From contig FREY01000005.1 in assembly GCA_900143635.1 (NCBI GenBank), positions 180,211 through 244,210 on the forward strand: 64,000 nt of DNA, given 5' to 3'. The notes under the pieces are model-generated. The model saw nothing but the letters and a program-made list of their open reading frames with translations, did no database searches and was not told where the DNA came from. Both the position numbers and the translations under genes were made by a program. Origin of the DNA: Rhodobacteraceae bacterium Alg231-04 (GTDB lineage Bacteria > Pseudomonadota > Alphaproteobacteria > Rhodobacterales > Rhodobacteraceae). Positions 33,375 to 42,328 of this stretch are shown here, one piece after another (position 1 is the stretch's first letter; each line of letters begins with the position of its first letter).

Positions 33375-33728
33375 ATGAAGTCTAAAGAGTTAGAGGCTGC
33401 TGGTGGTCCACTGATCACGGCCGCTGCTTTTGGTCGCTCGGTTGGTATACGTACTCAGGGATGGTTCGAACGACTTTCTGCCGCTGGTCATACGCCTGCA
33501 ACCCGTAGACCGCATCCGAAATATGGCGGTGAATGGATCTATGCCTCGACCCGAGACATCGAAGAGTTTCGCAAACGTTTTTTGACTTCTAAGATGATGA
33601 AAAACGAGTTTGGCCAACATCGGAAGGTCTTGCTAGAGGAATTGAATAGATTTGCGCCAAACGGAGAAGATTATGGACCTCTCTATCTGCGCGATGAGGT
33701 CGAGGCGATACTCGGTCAAATATCCTAG
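33375..33728 (+). CDS. Gene remnant or hypothetical protein downstream of the IS
   Basis: About 117 residues from an internal ATG; the frame continues upstream into the IS, so the original 5' end is probably lost. AAAFGRSVGIRTQGWFERLS and YASTRDIEEFRKRFLTSKMM, followed by another helix-rich part ending LYLRDEVEAILGQIS, resemble helix-turn-helix recognition units of the kind found in TniQ-like C-terminal parts. Identification is tentative; it may be non-functional. Confidence 0.4.
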   Translation: MKSKELEAAGGPLITAAAFGRSVGIRTQGWFERLSAAGHTPATRRPHPKYGGEWIYASTRDIEEFRKRFLTSKMMKNEFGQHRKVLLEELNRFAPNGEDYGPLYLRDEVEAILGQIS

Positions 33729-33904
33729 CGCATTCATACGATAAGCGCATTCCAATCATTCGCTGCAGCCCACTTCAAGGACCGCATTGCGCAGGAAGCG
33801 CCCTTTGCAAACTCGCCCTTTTGGCGCAATCAGTCGAGGTTTTCTACTGCGGCGCAGCCCGCCGTACCTGCCATTCGCTGCGACTGCGAGGTTTCGGACC
33901 CGGT

Positions 33905-34090
33905 AAGCTCACACTGTGCGGACTAAGCCGACCTTGGATTTCCCCTCCTCGCTGACGCAGCATTGCCTTGCACGTGCAGCGGGATTTTTGCTGCGGTGCA
34001 GCCCAAGTCACGAAAGCAGTCATTGCCTGCCGGCTCCGAAGGCTCGATCCAAACCGTACTTTCGCTGCAGCCAGGTCGGACAAACGAGAC
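33905..34090 (+). repeat. Single copy of the 173-bp degenerate repeat unit
   Basis: Contains GCTGACGCAGCAT (33951), the GTGCAGC motif, AAAGCAGTCATTGCCTGCCG, a TCCAAACCGTACTTTCGCTG segment and a final GGTCGGACA motif, in the same order as the units of the tandem array at 35.6-36.3 kb. No gene is visible in 33729-34172. Confidence 0.7.
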
Positions 34091-34172
34091 GCGGACAAAG
34101 CCAGCCTTAGCTCTTGGTGAGCCAATGGCAGCAAAAGTCAATTTCCGGACGCTGCCCCTTATATGGTGTCGT

Positions 34173-34598
34173 TCAGCTTTCAGGCTTCCAATCTGGCTGT
34201 GTCGCGAAGGAAACAACTTCTTCCCCAAGCCGATCCCAATGAGGTTTATCACGTTGAAAAATGACGACTTCAATATCGAGTCCGCTCGCATCGTCCATGG
34301 TTCCAAGAGACAGTGTTAGATGATCCGGCATTCGCGTGTTCTTGCCAAAAATTGGGCTACCACAGTTCGCGCAAAAAACCTTGGTGACCTCAGAATCCTT
34401 GTCAGATGAGTAGCTGAATTCACTCAACTTTCCACTCACAGCGACAGCATCGTAGGCAAACATCGCACCCACGGTATGACCTGTTCCGCTCAATCGGCGA
34501 CACTCTTCACAATGGCATTGGGCGACAACAATGGGCGGCCCAGTGGCAGTGTACGTGATCTCGCCGCAGAGGCATTTTCCCGTGTATGTTTTTGTCAT
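34173..34598 (-). CDS. GFA (glutathione-dependent formaldehyde-activating-like/CENP-V) family protein
   Basis: 141 residues with the Zn-binding Cys pattern of the GFA fold: GKCLCGEITY, VAQCHCEECRR, and VFCANCGSPIFGKN near residue 78. Members are small zinc proteins; most do not act on formaldehyde, so the substrate is open. Standalone gene within repeat-rich DNA, which suggests acquired or relocated material. Confidence 0.92.
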   Translation of the reverse strand: MTKTYTGKCLCGEITYTATGPPIVVAQCHCEECRRLSGTGHTVGAMFAYDAVAVSGKLSEFSYSSDKDSEVTKVFCANCGSPIFGKNTRMPDHLTLSLGTMDDASGLDIEVVIFQRDKPHWDRLGEEVVSFATQPDWKPES

Positions 34599-34821
34599 GT
34601 GAGCACCCTCGCCGCGTCATCCCATAAACGCAACTGTAATACTTAAACCAGACCATTGCTTTCCCCTCCACCTAACTCAAACGGCGGGTTTGCGTCGCCT
34701 TTGCAGTCATTTGTACTATGCGCAGCATCCGGTAAAGTGGGCTCGATTCGAACCACTGCTGCGCCGTAAACGTAGGTCCGGTCTCAATTGGCGAACGGCA
34801 CGCGCCGCCCGCCAACGTGGT

Positions 34822-35454
34822 TCAAATGTCGATTTGCTCGGCGATGCTCAGCGCATCTTCAAGTTCGACACCAAGGTATCTGACAGTGCTGTCAACCTTT
34901 GTATGGCCAAGAAGCAGTTGCACCGCACGCAAGTTCCCGGTTTTGCGGTATATCTCCGCTGCCTTGGTCCGGCGCAATGAATGGGTGCCGTATCCGCTGG
35001 GTTCCAGCCCAATTGCCGTCACCCAATCCCGCACAAGCCGGCCATATTGGCGGGTTGAGATATGCGGGCGGTCGTGAAACCGGCTGGGGAACATGAAGCG
35101 GCAGCCGATCATTTCCGGCGACTTGATCCATGCGGCAATTGCGTTCCGCGTGTTTTCAGAGAGTTCGAACTGAACGGGCCGCTTGGTTTTGCTCTGGATC
35201 ACAGACACCCTTTCGCGAAGGCGATCATCCCTCACCAAGTCAGTGACGGCCAGTTTCACCAAATCGCATCCGCGAAGCTTGCTATCGATTGCCACGTTGA
35301 ACAGCGCAAGATCGCGCAGGTTGCCCGCCAGTTCGAGCCGCGCGCGGATCGCCCAGACCTGTTTCGGCAACAGTGGTCGTTTCTGGCCGATGATCCGGCC
35401 CTTGTTCCAGGCTCTTCGTTTCGGGGTGACTGCGGGAAGTTGGACTCTTGGCAT
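34822..35454 (-). CDS. Short tyrosine-type recombinase/integrase
   Basis: 210 residues, catalytic domain only, lacking the N-terminal SAM-like domain. It starts at the ATG at 35454 (RVQLPAVTPKRRAWNKGRII). Catalytic residues are seen in IDSKLRGCDLV (Arg), YGTHSLRRTKAAEI (His and Arg), LLGHTKVDSTVRYLG (His and the Tyr nucleophile). The domain is complete. Such short recombinases are common as solitary genes in proteobacterial accessory regions. It lies just left of the 173-bp tandem array. Target unknown. Confidence 0.9.
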   Translation of the reverse strand: MPRVQLPAVTPKRRAWNKGRIIGQKRPLLPKQVWAIRARLELAGNLRDLALFNVAIDSKLRGCDLVKLAVTDLVRDDRLRERVSVIQSKTKRPVQFELSENTRNAIAAWIKSPEMIGCRFMFPSRFHDRPHISTRQYGRLVRDWVTAIGLEPSGYGTHSLRRTKAAEIYRKTGNLRAVQLLLGHTKVDSTVRYLGVELEDALSIAEQIDI

Positions 35455-35577
35455 AGTGCGCCCTCCAATCCTCCCGCCAAGCCCAGACATCAGCACAGCG
35501 CTGACGCCTAAGTTTACTGGTAGTTTGAGTGGCCGTTGTCAGGTTGTTTTTCCTCTGGAAAACGCCGCATCAGCATT

Positions 35578-36282
35578 GGACTGCTCCGAGCAGGTAGCGA
35601 CCTTTGCAAAGTCCGCCATTCGGCCTGGGCACTCAGCCTCTGACCGCTGCAACGCCGCGTGAGAAGCAGTCATTGATGAGAGTTGCAGCGAAATTTTGGG
35701 ATTGGAGGGCAGCTGTGCGGGACTTTGCCGCCGTTCATTTTTCGGTCTTCGCTGACGCAGCATGTTCTCGCATCAGCGGCACGTTTGTTGTTGTGGAGCG
35801 GCGCATGTCGTCAATCCGGTCGTTCGTGGGTGTCGATTTCGCCTGAACCGAGATCGCACTTTCGCTGCCGTCTGGATGGACAGACAAGTAGCGGACTCTC
35901 CCGACATTCGTTTTCTCACCTTTGCTGACGCAGCATATGCTTGCAGGTGCGGCACACTCATCGCCGCGTTGCAGCCGATGTCGCTAGACCGGTCTTTGAA
36001 AGCCAGCCTAAGACGCAGAATTCAAACCGACCTTTCGCCGCAACCTGGATGGACCATCGTGGAGCGGACTCTGCCGACATTCGATTTCTGCACTTCGCTG
36101 GTGCAGCATCCGCTCGCAGGTGCAGCACTGTTTCCGCCACGCCACAGCAAGTGTCGCCACAGCGGCCGTTCAAACGGGGTTCGACAGCCGAGATCCAAAC
36201 CGCACTTTCGCCGCATGGCTGATCTATGCGAAAGGCGCGGGACCTTTACCGCCCTTTGCACGTGCAGCCATTGCTAGCGCAG
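35578..36282 (+). repeat. Degenerate tandem array with 173-bp period (about four units)
   Basis: The string GCTGACGCAG or a close variant occurs at 35751, 35924 and 36097, exactly 173 bp apart, and a weaker GCTAGCGCAG is at 36273. Between anchors the order repeats: GCAGCAT, CTCGCAGGTGCAGCAC, AAACCG-CTTTCGCCGC, TGGATGGAC, GCGGACTCTGCCGAC. The first unit, from about 35578, is poorly preserved. Units have drifted by many substitutions. No frame through the array is supported, and no gene is visible in 35455-36550. Confidence 0.8.
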
Positions 36283-36550
36283 AAAACCCTCGCAGCTGCA
36301 GCGTATGCTTTTTTCACGCAGCAGCAGATTCCCGTTTCCAGTCGTTCAGAAGCGCGAAGTTTTTTGAAGAAATCTGTGCCTAAAGGATCTCCGAGAAAAC
36401 CAGGCTCGTTTTGAGGTTTGGACCACCGGCAGTGAAAAGAGGTTTGGGAAGGTGTTTGGGGAATATGAACTCCTGCAGCTCGAACTTGTTATTCTACAGG
36501 CGCCAAAGTGAGGTGGATTTCCACGCCGAATGTGTGCGAATAGATAAAAC

Positions 36551-37225
36551 ATGCTCAAGAACGCCAAACCGATTAAGAAAGATAAGTTACACGATCAGGT
36601 CTATGATCAATTGTGTACGCTGTTGCGCGAAGGTGAGTTCACACCGGGCCAGGCGGTTCATGTTGCTCGCGTCGCCGAAGCTTTCGGCGTGAGCGCCATG
36701 CCTGTGCGTGAGGCGCTGACACGGCTTCAAGCCATTGGCGTTTTGGCTAATGTGTCGGGACGCTCTCTAGGCGTGCCAAGCTTGGGATATGAAGAACTGA
36801 CTGATCTGCGCGATGTGCGGTTGGAAGTGGAAGCGCTGGCTGTCAAATGGGCTATAGCTAATCGGGATGATGAATTCATCGCGGACCTTGAAAAGCTGCT
36901 GAAGCGTCTGGAGACCACCGAGCGATCCGGCGATGTGCAGGGTTATGTCAAGGCAAACTACAAGTTTCATTTGCGGATATATCAGCAGTCGAACTCTCCG
37001 GTTTTGGTTGATACCATCAACACACTCTGGTTGCGTGTCAGCCCGCATCTGTATCAGTTGGAACGAGAAAACCAGTACAAGGTTTCCAACATCCATCACC
37101 GGATAATTGTACGAGCTATCCGGGATAATGACGAAGCAGCTGCCATGCATGAGCTTGTTCTGGATATCTCTGATGCCTATGAGGTTCTGGTGAGAACCTT
37201 GTTTTCGAATAGCCCTTCCCGCTGA
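36551..37225 (+). CDS. GntR family (FadR/FCD) transcriptional regulator
   Basis: 224 residues: an N-terminal winged helix (VAEAFGVSAMPVREALTRLQ, then VLANVSGRSLGVP) and an all-helical FCD effector domain (LTDLRDVRLEVEALAVKWAI) with the His positions expected to bind a metal (YKFHLRIYQ, VSNIHHRIIVRAI). FCD regulators usually respond to organic acids. It precedes a TRAP transporter and catabolic genes in the same direction and is the likely local repressor of that cluster; a symmetrical operator-like dyad lies between. Confidence 0.93.
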   Translation: MLKNAKPIKKDKLHDQVYDQLCTLLREGEFTPGQAVHVARVAEAFGVSAMPVREALTRLQAIGVLANVSGRSLGVPSLGYEELTDLRDVRLEVEALAVKWAIANRDDEFIADLEKLLKRLETTERSGDVQGYVKANYKFHLRIYQQSNSPVLVDTINTLWLRVSPHLYQLERENQYKVSNIHHRIIVRAIRDNDEAAAMHELVLDISDAYEVLVRTLFSNSPSR

Positions 37226-37419
37226 GAGCGACAGCGAGCGTACCGGGCCGAGACCCTCATCTGATCTGTCCAAATTCAGAGCTAGCTCAAATCCCAGCCT
37301 CTGAACGTCTCTTGACGCCGTGAAGTCACTGATTCCACGGCTGTGTCAGATTCCTCCAAACAGCAAGAAGTCATGTAGCTGGCTGAAATTACACAGGAAA
37401 GTCAGTTTCAAGAAGTGTA

Positions 37420-37441
37420 TTGATTTTTGATCAATCATCAA
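37420..37441. promoter_or_regulatory. Candidate GntR operator: 22-bp nested dyad upstream of dctP
   Basis: TTGAT-TT-TTGATCAA-TC-ATCAA: the central palindrome TTGATCAA (37427-37434) and the outer arms TTGAT / ATCAA share one centre. It is 72 bp before the dctP start and between the GntR gene and its presumed target. Confidence 0.6.
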
Positions 37442-37513
37442 TCACTAATGGGTGTGCCCAACGAATAGGCCGCGATGGACGTTCATGACGGGCACAGTTA
37501 CGGGAGGAATAAA

Positions 37514-38551
37514 GTGAAATATTCGAAAGTTTCCGCGACCTTGGTCGCCGGTTCTTTGGCCTTCGGGGCGTCTTCTGCTTCAGCCGATATTCTTGATGTC
37601 CACATGAGCATTCCCAAGGACCTGACGTTCTTGGCGGACAGTGCAAAACTGATGGATGAGTCCCTGCGGAACATGAGTGGCGGCGATGTTGGCCTGCAAC
37701 TCTATGGTTCCGGGGAATTGGTCCCAGCAGGCGAAATCCTGGAAAACGTAAGCTCAGGTGCTATCCCGGCCGGGTGGAGCTTTCTGGGTCAATGGGGCGG
37801 CAAAGTACCCGTTGCCCAAATCGGTGCGACGCCTTTCGGTGCGGGACCTGAAGCCCTGGCAGCTTGGCTGCACGTAGGTGGCGGTCTTGGAATTGTTCAG
37901 CGCGGGTTTGACGATCTGAATGTCAAAGTACTGGCTTGCCACATTACCGCGCCCGAGCCGGGTGGTTGGTTCAACAAAGAAATCACCTCGATCGAAGATT
38001 TCAGCGGTCTGAAGATGCGCATGGCCGGTGTCGGTGCCCGCGTGCTCAACGAATTCGGGGCCTCGGCACAATACCTGCCTGCCAGTGAAATCTATCTCGC
38101 TCTTGAGCGGGGTCGGATCGACGCGACAGAGTTTTCTTTGCCGATCATCGACAAAGACTTTGGCTTCAACCAGATCGCAAAATTCCAGTACTATCCGGGC
38201 TGGCACCAACCCGGCAGCGTCGATGTCCTGATGATCAACATGGACGTGTGGAATGGCATGAGTGCAGGTGAGCAGGCGATGTATGACGCGGCATGTCAGA
38301 CCAGCCTGGCCTGGACACTGCAATACGCTCCGGCTGCTCAGACACCGCAGATTGAAGTGTTCGAGGAGGGCGGTACAATCGTTAAATCCTTCCCGGACGA
38401 AGTTCTGGCCGAACTGCGGGTTGCGACGGAGCGTGTTCTGAATGCTGAAGCCGAGAAAGATGCTCTTTACGGCGAGGCATACCACTCGATGAAAGCTTTC
38501 GTGGCATCTTCGGGTCGTTGGACGTCGCTTCAGACACTCCCCTCTGAGTAA
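37514..38551 (+). CDS. dctP: TRAP transporter substrate-binding protein (DctP family)
   Basis: 345 residues, periplasmic: signal peptide (KVSATLVAGSLAFGASSASA), then a DctP-type fold. Recognisable parts are SSGAIPAGWSFLGQWGGKVP, GLKMRMAGVGARVLNEFGAS (the Arg that binds carboxylate ligands is expected in MRMAG), PASEIYLALERGRIDATEFS and YYPGWHQPGSVDVLMIN. GTG at 37514 follows GGGAGGA by six bases and places the signal peptide correctly. First gene of the transport and catabolic cluster; it captures the organic acid for DctQM. Confidence 0.93.
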   Translation: MKYSKVSATLVAGSLAFGASSASADILDVHMSIPKDLTFLADSAKLMDESLRNMSGGDVGLQLYGSGELVPAGEILENVSSGAIPAGWSFLGQWGGKVPVAQIGATPFGAGPEALAAWLHVGGGLGIVQRGFDDLNVKVLACHITAPEPGGWFNKEITSIEDFSGLKMRMAGVGARVLNEFGASAQYLPASEIYLALERGRIDATEFSLPIIDKDFGFNQIAKFQYYPGWHQPGSVDVLMINMDVWNGMSAGEQAMYDAACQTSLAWTLQYAPAAQTPQIEVFEEGGTIVKSFPDEVLAELRVATERVLNAEAEKDALYGEAYHSMKAFVASSGRWTSLQTLPSE

Positions 38552-38556
38552 GCGAC

Positions 38557-39156
38557 ATGGAACACGATACGGACACTCCTCCGAGTGATCCAATTCGTGG
38601 CACCGGCCCTGTCCATACGGTCCTTCGCGGGATCGTATGGATAGGCCAAGCCGCGGCTTGGCTCATCGTTCCCATCCTCGTTCTTGTAATGATCGGAGTA
38701 ACACTGTCAGCGGCCAAGGTCGGCACGATCGTTCGATGGGAAAATGACGTTTTCTTATTCGGGTCCAAGCTGACTCTCGCAAGTATCGGCGATCTGCAAT
38801 GGCACCTGTTTGGGATCATGCTGATGCTCACAATGGCCGGAGCAATTGTCAGTGACCGGCATGTGCGCGTCGATTTCCTGCGTCAGCACTTTCGTGAGCG
38901 GACAAAGAACATCATTGAAATTATTGGATTTCTTGCCTTTCTGGCGCCCCTTTGCGTCATTGTCGTTCTCCACGGCTATGACTTCACGGTGCGGTCTTTC
39001 AACATGGGTGAAGGGTCGGACTATGATGGAATGTATGACCGGTTTGTCCTGAAAGCATTCGTTCCGATTGGCTTTGGATTGATGCTGATCGCTGGCGCCG
39101 GTCTGACGATCCAAAAACTGCGAAACTTGTTCGGGAGGGGCAAAACCCGTGATTGA
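38557..39156 (+). CDS. dctQ: TRAP transporter small permease subunit (DctQ family)
   Basis: 199 residues with four membrane helices (AAAWLIVPILVLVMIGVTLS, WHLFGIMLMLTMAGAIVSD, IGFLAFLAPLCVIVVLHGYD, IGFGLMLIAGAGLTI) and the family motif DRHVRVDFLRQHF between helices 2 and 3. It starts 5 bp after dctP and overlaps dctM by 8 bp, so the three subunits are translated together. Confidence 0.92.
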   Translation: MEHDTDTPPSDPIRGTGPVHTVLRGIVWIGQAAAWLIVPILVLVMIGVTLSAAKVGTIVRWENDVFLFGSKLTLASIGDLQWHLFGIMLMLTMAGAIVSDRHVRVDFLRQHFRERTKNIIEIIGFLAFLAPLCVIVVLHGYDFTVRSFNMGEGSDYDGMYDRFVLKAFVPIGFGLMLIAGAGLTIQKLRNLFGRGKTRD

Positions 39157-40492
39157 ACACATCATTCCCCTATCTATGGTCGTATGCCTGCTGTTGGGGA
39201 TTTTCAGCGGCTATCCCGTTGCTTTCGTTCTTGGCGGCATCGGAATTCTGTTTGCCTTCATCGGTGGACTGCCCTTTGCATTCCTCAAAATCGGCGTCTC
39301 GCGCATCTATGCTGGCGTGATCGAAAACTGGCTTCTGCTCGCAGTGCCCTTGTTCGTCTTTATGGGCGCGATGCTTGATAAATCCGGACTGGCGCAAAAT
39401 TTGCTCTATTCACTTGAGCGTGCCTTGGGGCGCAAGCGTGGTGGGCTGGCCATTTCCGTTGCCTTGCTCGGCATTATCATGGCAGCCAGCACAGGTATCG
39501 TCGGCGCGTCGGTGGTCATGCTCAGCACTCTGGCACTACCCATTATGCTACGCGAAAAATACAAGCCGGAACTGGCTGTCGGTACGATCGCTGCCTCGGG
39601 CACATTGGGCATCCTGATCCCGCCCTCAATCATGCTGGTGTTGGTTGGCGACATTCTGCAGATATCCGTCGGCGAGTTGTTCCTTGGGGCGCTTATTCCT
39701 GGATTGCTGCTAGGTGGTCTTTATATCGCCTACATCATCTTCGTCGCACTGACGAAACCAAATGACGCTCCTGTGTCAACAGAAGTTCCTGCCGAGGGCT
39801 CTTTGGCTCTGGCGCTTGTGCGCGACTTGTTCGCGCCGCTCGTTCTTATCCTGACGGTTCTGGGTTCGATTGCCACCGGCACGGCCACCCCGACCGAAGC
39901 GGCGGGTTTGGGTGCGATCTGCGCCATGATCTTGGCTGCGATCAATCGCAAACTGACCTTTCAAACTATGTCCACTTGCGTCCGTGAAACCGGCAATACC
40001 TCTGCCATGATCCTGGGTGTGCTGGTAGGCGCAACGATCTTTGGAATGGTGTTCAAGGGTCTGAAGGGTGACAAGATGATCGAAAACGCAATTCTGTTTT
40101 TCGATCTGGGAGCTTACGGAACTCTGGGCATCCTGTTGCTGATGATTTTCATCATGGGTTTCTTCCTAGAATGGGTGGAGATCAGCTTTATCGTCTTGCC
40201 GCTCTTTGCCCCTATCGTTGCAGGACTGGACTTTGGGCTTGGGATTTCGCGCGACCAACAACTGTTGTGGTTTGCCATGCTCGTGGCAGTCAACCTGCAA
40301 ACCAGTTTCCTGACCCCACCCTTTGGGTATTCCTTGTTTTACGTCAAAGGCGTGGCTCCTCCCGAAATATCCATCCGAGTCATCTACCGCGGCATCATTC
40401 CATTTGTTGCGCTGCAACTGGCCGGTCTTGCCTTGCTGATCATCTGGCCGAGCCTCGTGCTCTGGGTTCCGGATGCAGTGTTCGGAAATTAG
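39149..40492 (+). CDS. dctM: TRAP transporter large permease subunit (DctM family)
   Basis: 447 residues, about 12 helices, the Na+-coupled translocation subunit. Family motifs: VPLFVFMGAMLDKSGLAQNL, MAASTGIVGASVVMLSTLAL, GTLGILIPPSIMLVLVGDI, and the C-terminal NLQTSFLTPPFGYSLFYVKG. Starts with GTG inside the end of dctQ. Ligand class is set by the cluster downstream, probably a hydroxylated organic or sugar acid. Confidence 0.94.
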   Translation: MIEHIIPLSMVVCLLLGIFSGYPVAFVLGGIGILFAFIGGLPFAFLKIGVSRIYAGVIENWLLLAVPLFVFMGAMLDKSGLAQNLLYSLERALGRKRGGLAISVALLGIIMAASTGIVGASVVMLSTLALPIMLREKYKPELAVGTIAASGTLGILIPPSIMLVLVGDILQISVGELFLGALIPGLLLGGLYIAYIIFVALTKPNDAPVSTEVPAEGSLALALVRDLFAPLVLILTVLGSIATGTATPTEAAGLGAICAMILAAINRKLTFQTMSTCVRETGNTSAMILGVLVGATIFGMVFKGLKGDKMIENAILFFDLGAYGTLGILLLMIFIMGFFLEWVEISFIVLPLFAPIVAGLDFGLGISRDQQLLWFAMLVAVNLQTSFLTPPFGYSLFYVKGVAPPEISIRVIYRGIIPFVALQLAGLALLIIWPSLVLWVPDAVFGN

Positions 40493-40502
40493 TGGAAATA
40501 AC

Positions 40503-41321
40503 ATGACAGATCATTCTTCAATATCGCCCTCGTTGCTTGCGGGCTTTCAATTGCCGGGTCTGAAAGGCAAGAAAGTTGTGATCACTGCTGGTGCAAGCGG
40601 GATTGGACTCAGCATTGCCCGCTTGCTGCACGCACAAGGAGTTCAACTCGCGATTTGCGATGTGGATACCGACGCCTTGCGCCGCGCCAGTGCTGAACTT
40701 GAAGGGTGCGTCGCCGTCGAGGCAGATGTGTCCGACGAAACAGCGGTGGACGCCCTCTTTGATGCGGTGCAAGACACATGGGGTGGGCTGGATGCTCTGG
40801 TGAACAACGCAGGGATTGCCGGGCCGACCGGCAATCTCGAAGACCTCTCGCCCGATGATTGGCGGCGCTGTATCGACATTTGTCTGACGGGTCAGTTTCT
40901 GTCGGCACGCCGTGCCATACCGATGCTCAAGGCGGGTGGCGGCGGCGCGCTCGTCAACATGGCATCCGCCGCCGCCAAACATGGATACGCCTATCGCACC
41001 CCATATTCGGCGGCCAAGTTTGGCGTGATCGGACTGACGCAAAGCCTCGCCAAAGAGCTGGGGCCGGACAACATCCGGGTCAATGCCGTTCTGCCCGGGA
41101 TCGTTGAAGGGCCCAGAATGGAAAAGGTGATCCGCGATCGCGCTGAAGCCGCCGGTATTGGCTATGCGGCGATGAAGGACGACTACCTCAAGAACATTTC
41201 CATGCGTCGGATGGTGAGCCCGGACGACGTCGCCGCGACCGTTGCATTCCTGATCTCGGATGCTGGCGCGAACCTGTCGGGGCAGTCCCTTGCCGTTGAT
41301 GGGAACGTGGAAACGCTTTGA
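40503..41321 (+). CDS. SDR family NAD(P)-dependent oxidoreductase
   Basis: 272 residues. Cofactor motif ITAGASGIGLSIARLL, the NNAG segment (DALVNNAGIAGP), and the catalytic Tyr/Lys in YRTPYSAAKFGVIGLTQS. ICDVDTDALRR has an Asp after strand 2, which favours NAD+. The end NLSGQSLAVDGNVETL is typical. The ATG at 40503 is 10 bp after dctM; the longer frame overlaps dctM. It probably oxidises a hydroxy-acid imported by the TRAP system. Confidence 0.9.
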   Translation: MTDHSSISPSLLAGFQLPGLKGKKVVITAGASGIGLSIARLLHAQGVQLAICDVDTDALRRASAELEGCVAVEADVSDETAVDALFDAVQDTWGGLDALVNNAGIAGPTGNLEDLSPDDWRRCIDICLTGQFLSARRAIPMLKAGGGGALVNMASAAAKHGYAYRTPYSAAKFGVIGLTQSLAKELGPDNIRVNAVLPGIVEGPRMEKVIRDRAEAAGIGYAAMKDDYLKNISMRRMVSPDDVAATVAFLISDAGANLSGQSLAVDGNVETL

Positions 41322-41341
41322 ACTCAATTGGAAAATCAAAC

Positions 41342-42283
41342 ATGAGTAAGAACAACAAAAACGCAGGCAAGGTTATCATCACCTGTGCTGTAACCGGTGC
41401 CATTCACACACCATCGATGTCGCCGCATCTGCCTGTGGCGCCGGAAGAGATCATCAAAGACTCCCTGGCTGCTGCCGAGGCGGGCGCGGCGATCCTGCAT
41501 TTGCACGCCCGTCATCCTGACGGACGGCCGGACCAAAGTCCTGAAGGGTTTGCTGCGTTTTTACCGCAGATCAAGCAGAGCACAAATGCCGTGGTCAACA
41601 TTACCACTGGCGGTAGCCCCTATATGAGCGTTGAAGAACGCGCCGCGCCTGCGGCGACCTATCGGCCGGAACTCGCCTCGTTGAATATGGGGTCAATGAA
41701 TTTCGGACTCTACCCGATGCTCAACCGGTTCAAGGAATTCAAGCATGACTGGGAGCGGGAGCACCTCGAAGGTTCCAAAGATCTCGTCTTCCGCAATTCG
41801 TTTAAAGACATCGAGTATGTTCTAGAGACCTGTTACGGCAACGGGACGCGGTTTGAGTTTGAGTGCTACGACACTTCGCATCTCTACAATCTGGCGCACT
41901 TTGCCGATCGTGGTTTGGTCAAAGCGCCTTTCTTCGTTCAATCGGTATTTGGATTGCTCGGCGGTATCGGGCCCCACCACGAAGATGTCCTGCACATGAA
42001 GCGAACGGCTGACCGGCTGTTCGGAGACGATTATCGCTGGTCCGTTCTGGGCGCAGGCGCAAACCAGTTCCGGATCGCTACTCAGTCGGCAACCTTGGGC
42101 GGCAATGTGCGCGTCGGGTTGGAAGATAGTCTATGGGCTGGACGGGGCGAGCTTGCAAAATCCAGCGCCGTTCAAGTCAAAAAAGTGCGCTCAATTATCG
42201 AAAATCTGGGCATGAAAATTGCGACCCCGGATGAGGCTCGCGACATTCTCGGCCTCAAGGGCGGCGATCAAGTGGCTTTCTGA
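41342..42283 (+). CDS. BKACE (beta-keto acid cleavage enzyme, DUF849) family protein
   Basis: 313 residues, TIM-barrel Zn enzyme. BKACE members condense a beta-keto acid with acetyl-CoA and release acetoacetate and a new acyl-CoA. The fold start KVIITCAVTGAIHTPSMSPH and the Zn ligands in AAILHLHARHPDGRP are visible, as are GFAAFLPQIKQ, NITTGGSPYMSVEERAAP, FECYDTSHLYNL and the glycine-rich GGNVRVGLEDSLW. The substrate side chain is not readable. The next gene encodes a 3-hydroxy-acid dehydrogenase that could supply the 3-keto substrate. Confidence 0.92.
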   Translation: MSKNNKNAGKVIITCAVTGAIHTPSMSPHLPVAPEEIIKDSLAAAEAGAAILHLHARHPDGRPDQSPEGFAAFLPQIKQSTNAVVNITTGGSPYMSVEERAAPAATYRPELASLNMGSMNFGLYPMLNRFKEFKHDWEREHLEGSKDLVFRNSFKDIEYVLETCYGNGTRFEFECYDTSHLYNLAHFADRGLVKAPFFVQSVFGLLGGIGPHHEDVLHMKRTADRLFGDDYRWSVLGAGANQFRIATQSATLGGNVRVGLEDSLWAGRGELAKSSAVQVKKVRSIIENLGMKIATPDEARDILGLKGGDQVAF

Positions 42284-42328
42284 ACAGCCTCCAACACCAA
42301 GTTTTGGTCACACCAAGGAAGAAGAAAA

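Noticed and set aside
35578..36282. CRISPR array
   Set aside because: The 173-bp units are diverged throughout, with no short identical repeats and unique spacers, and no cas genes are near.
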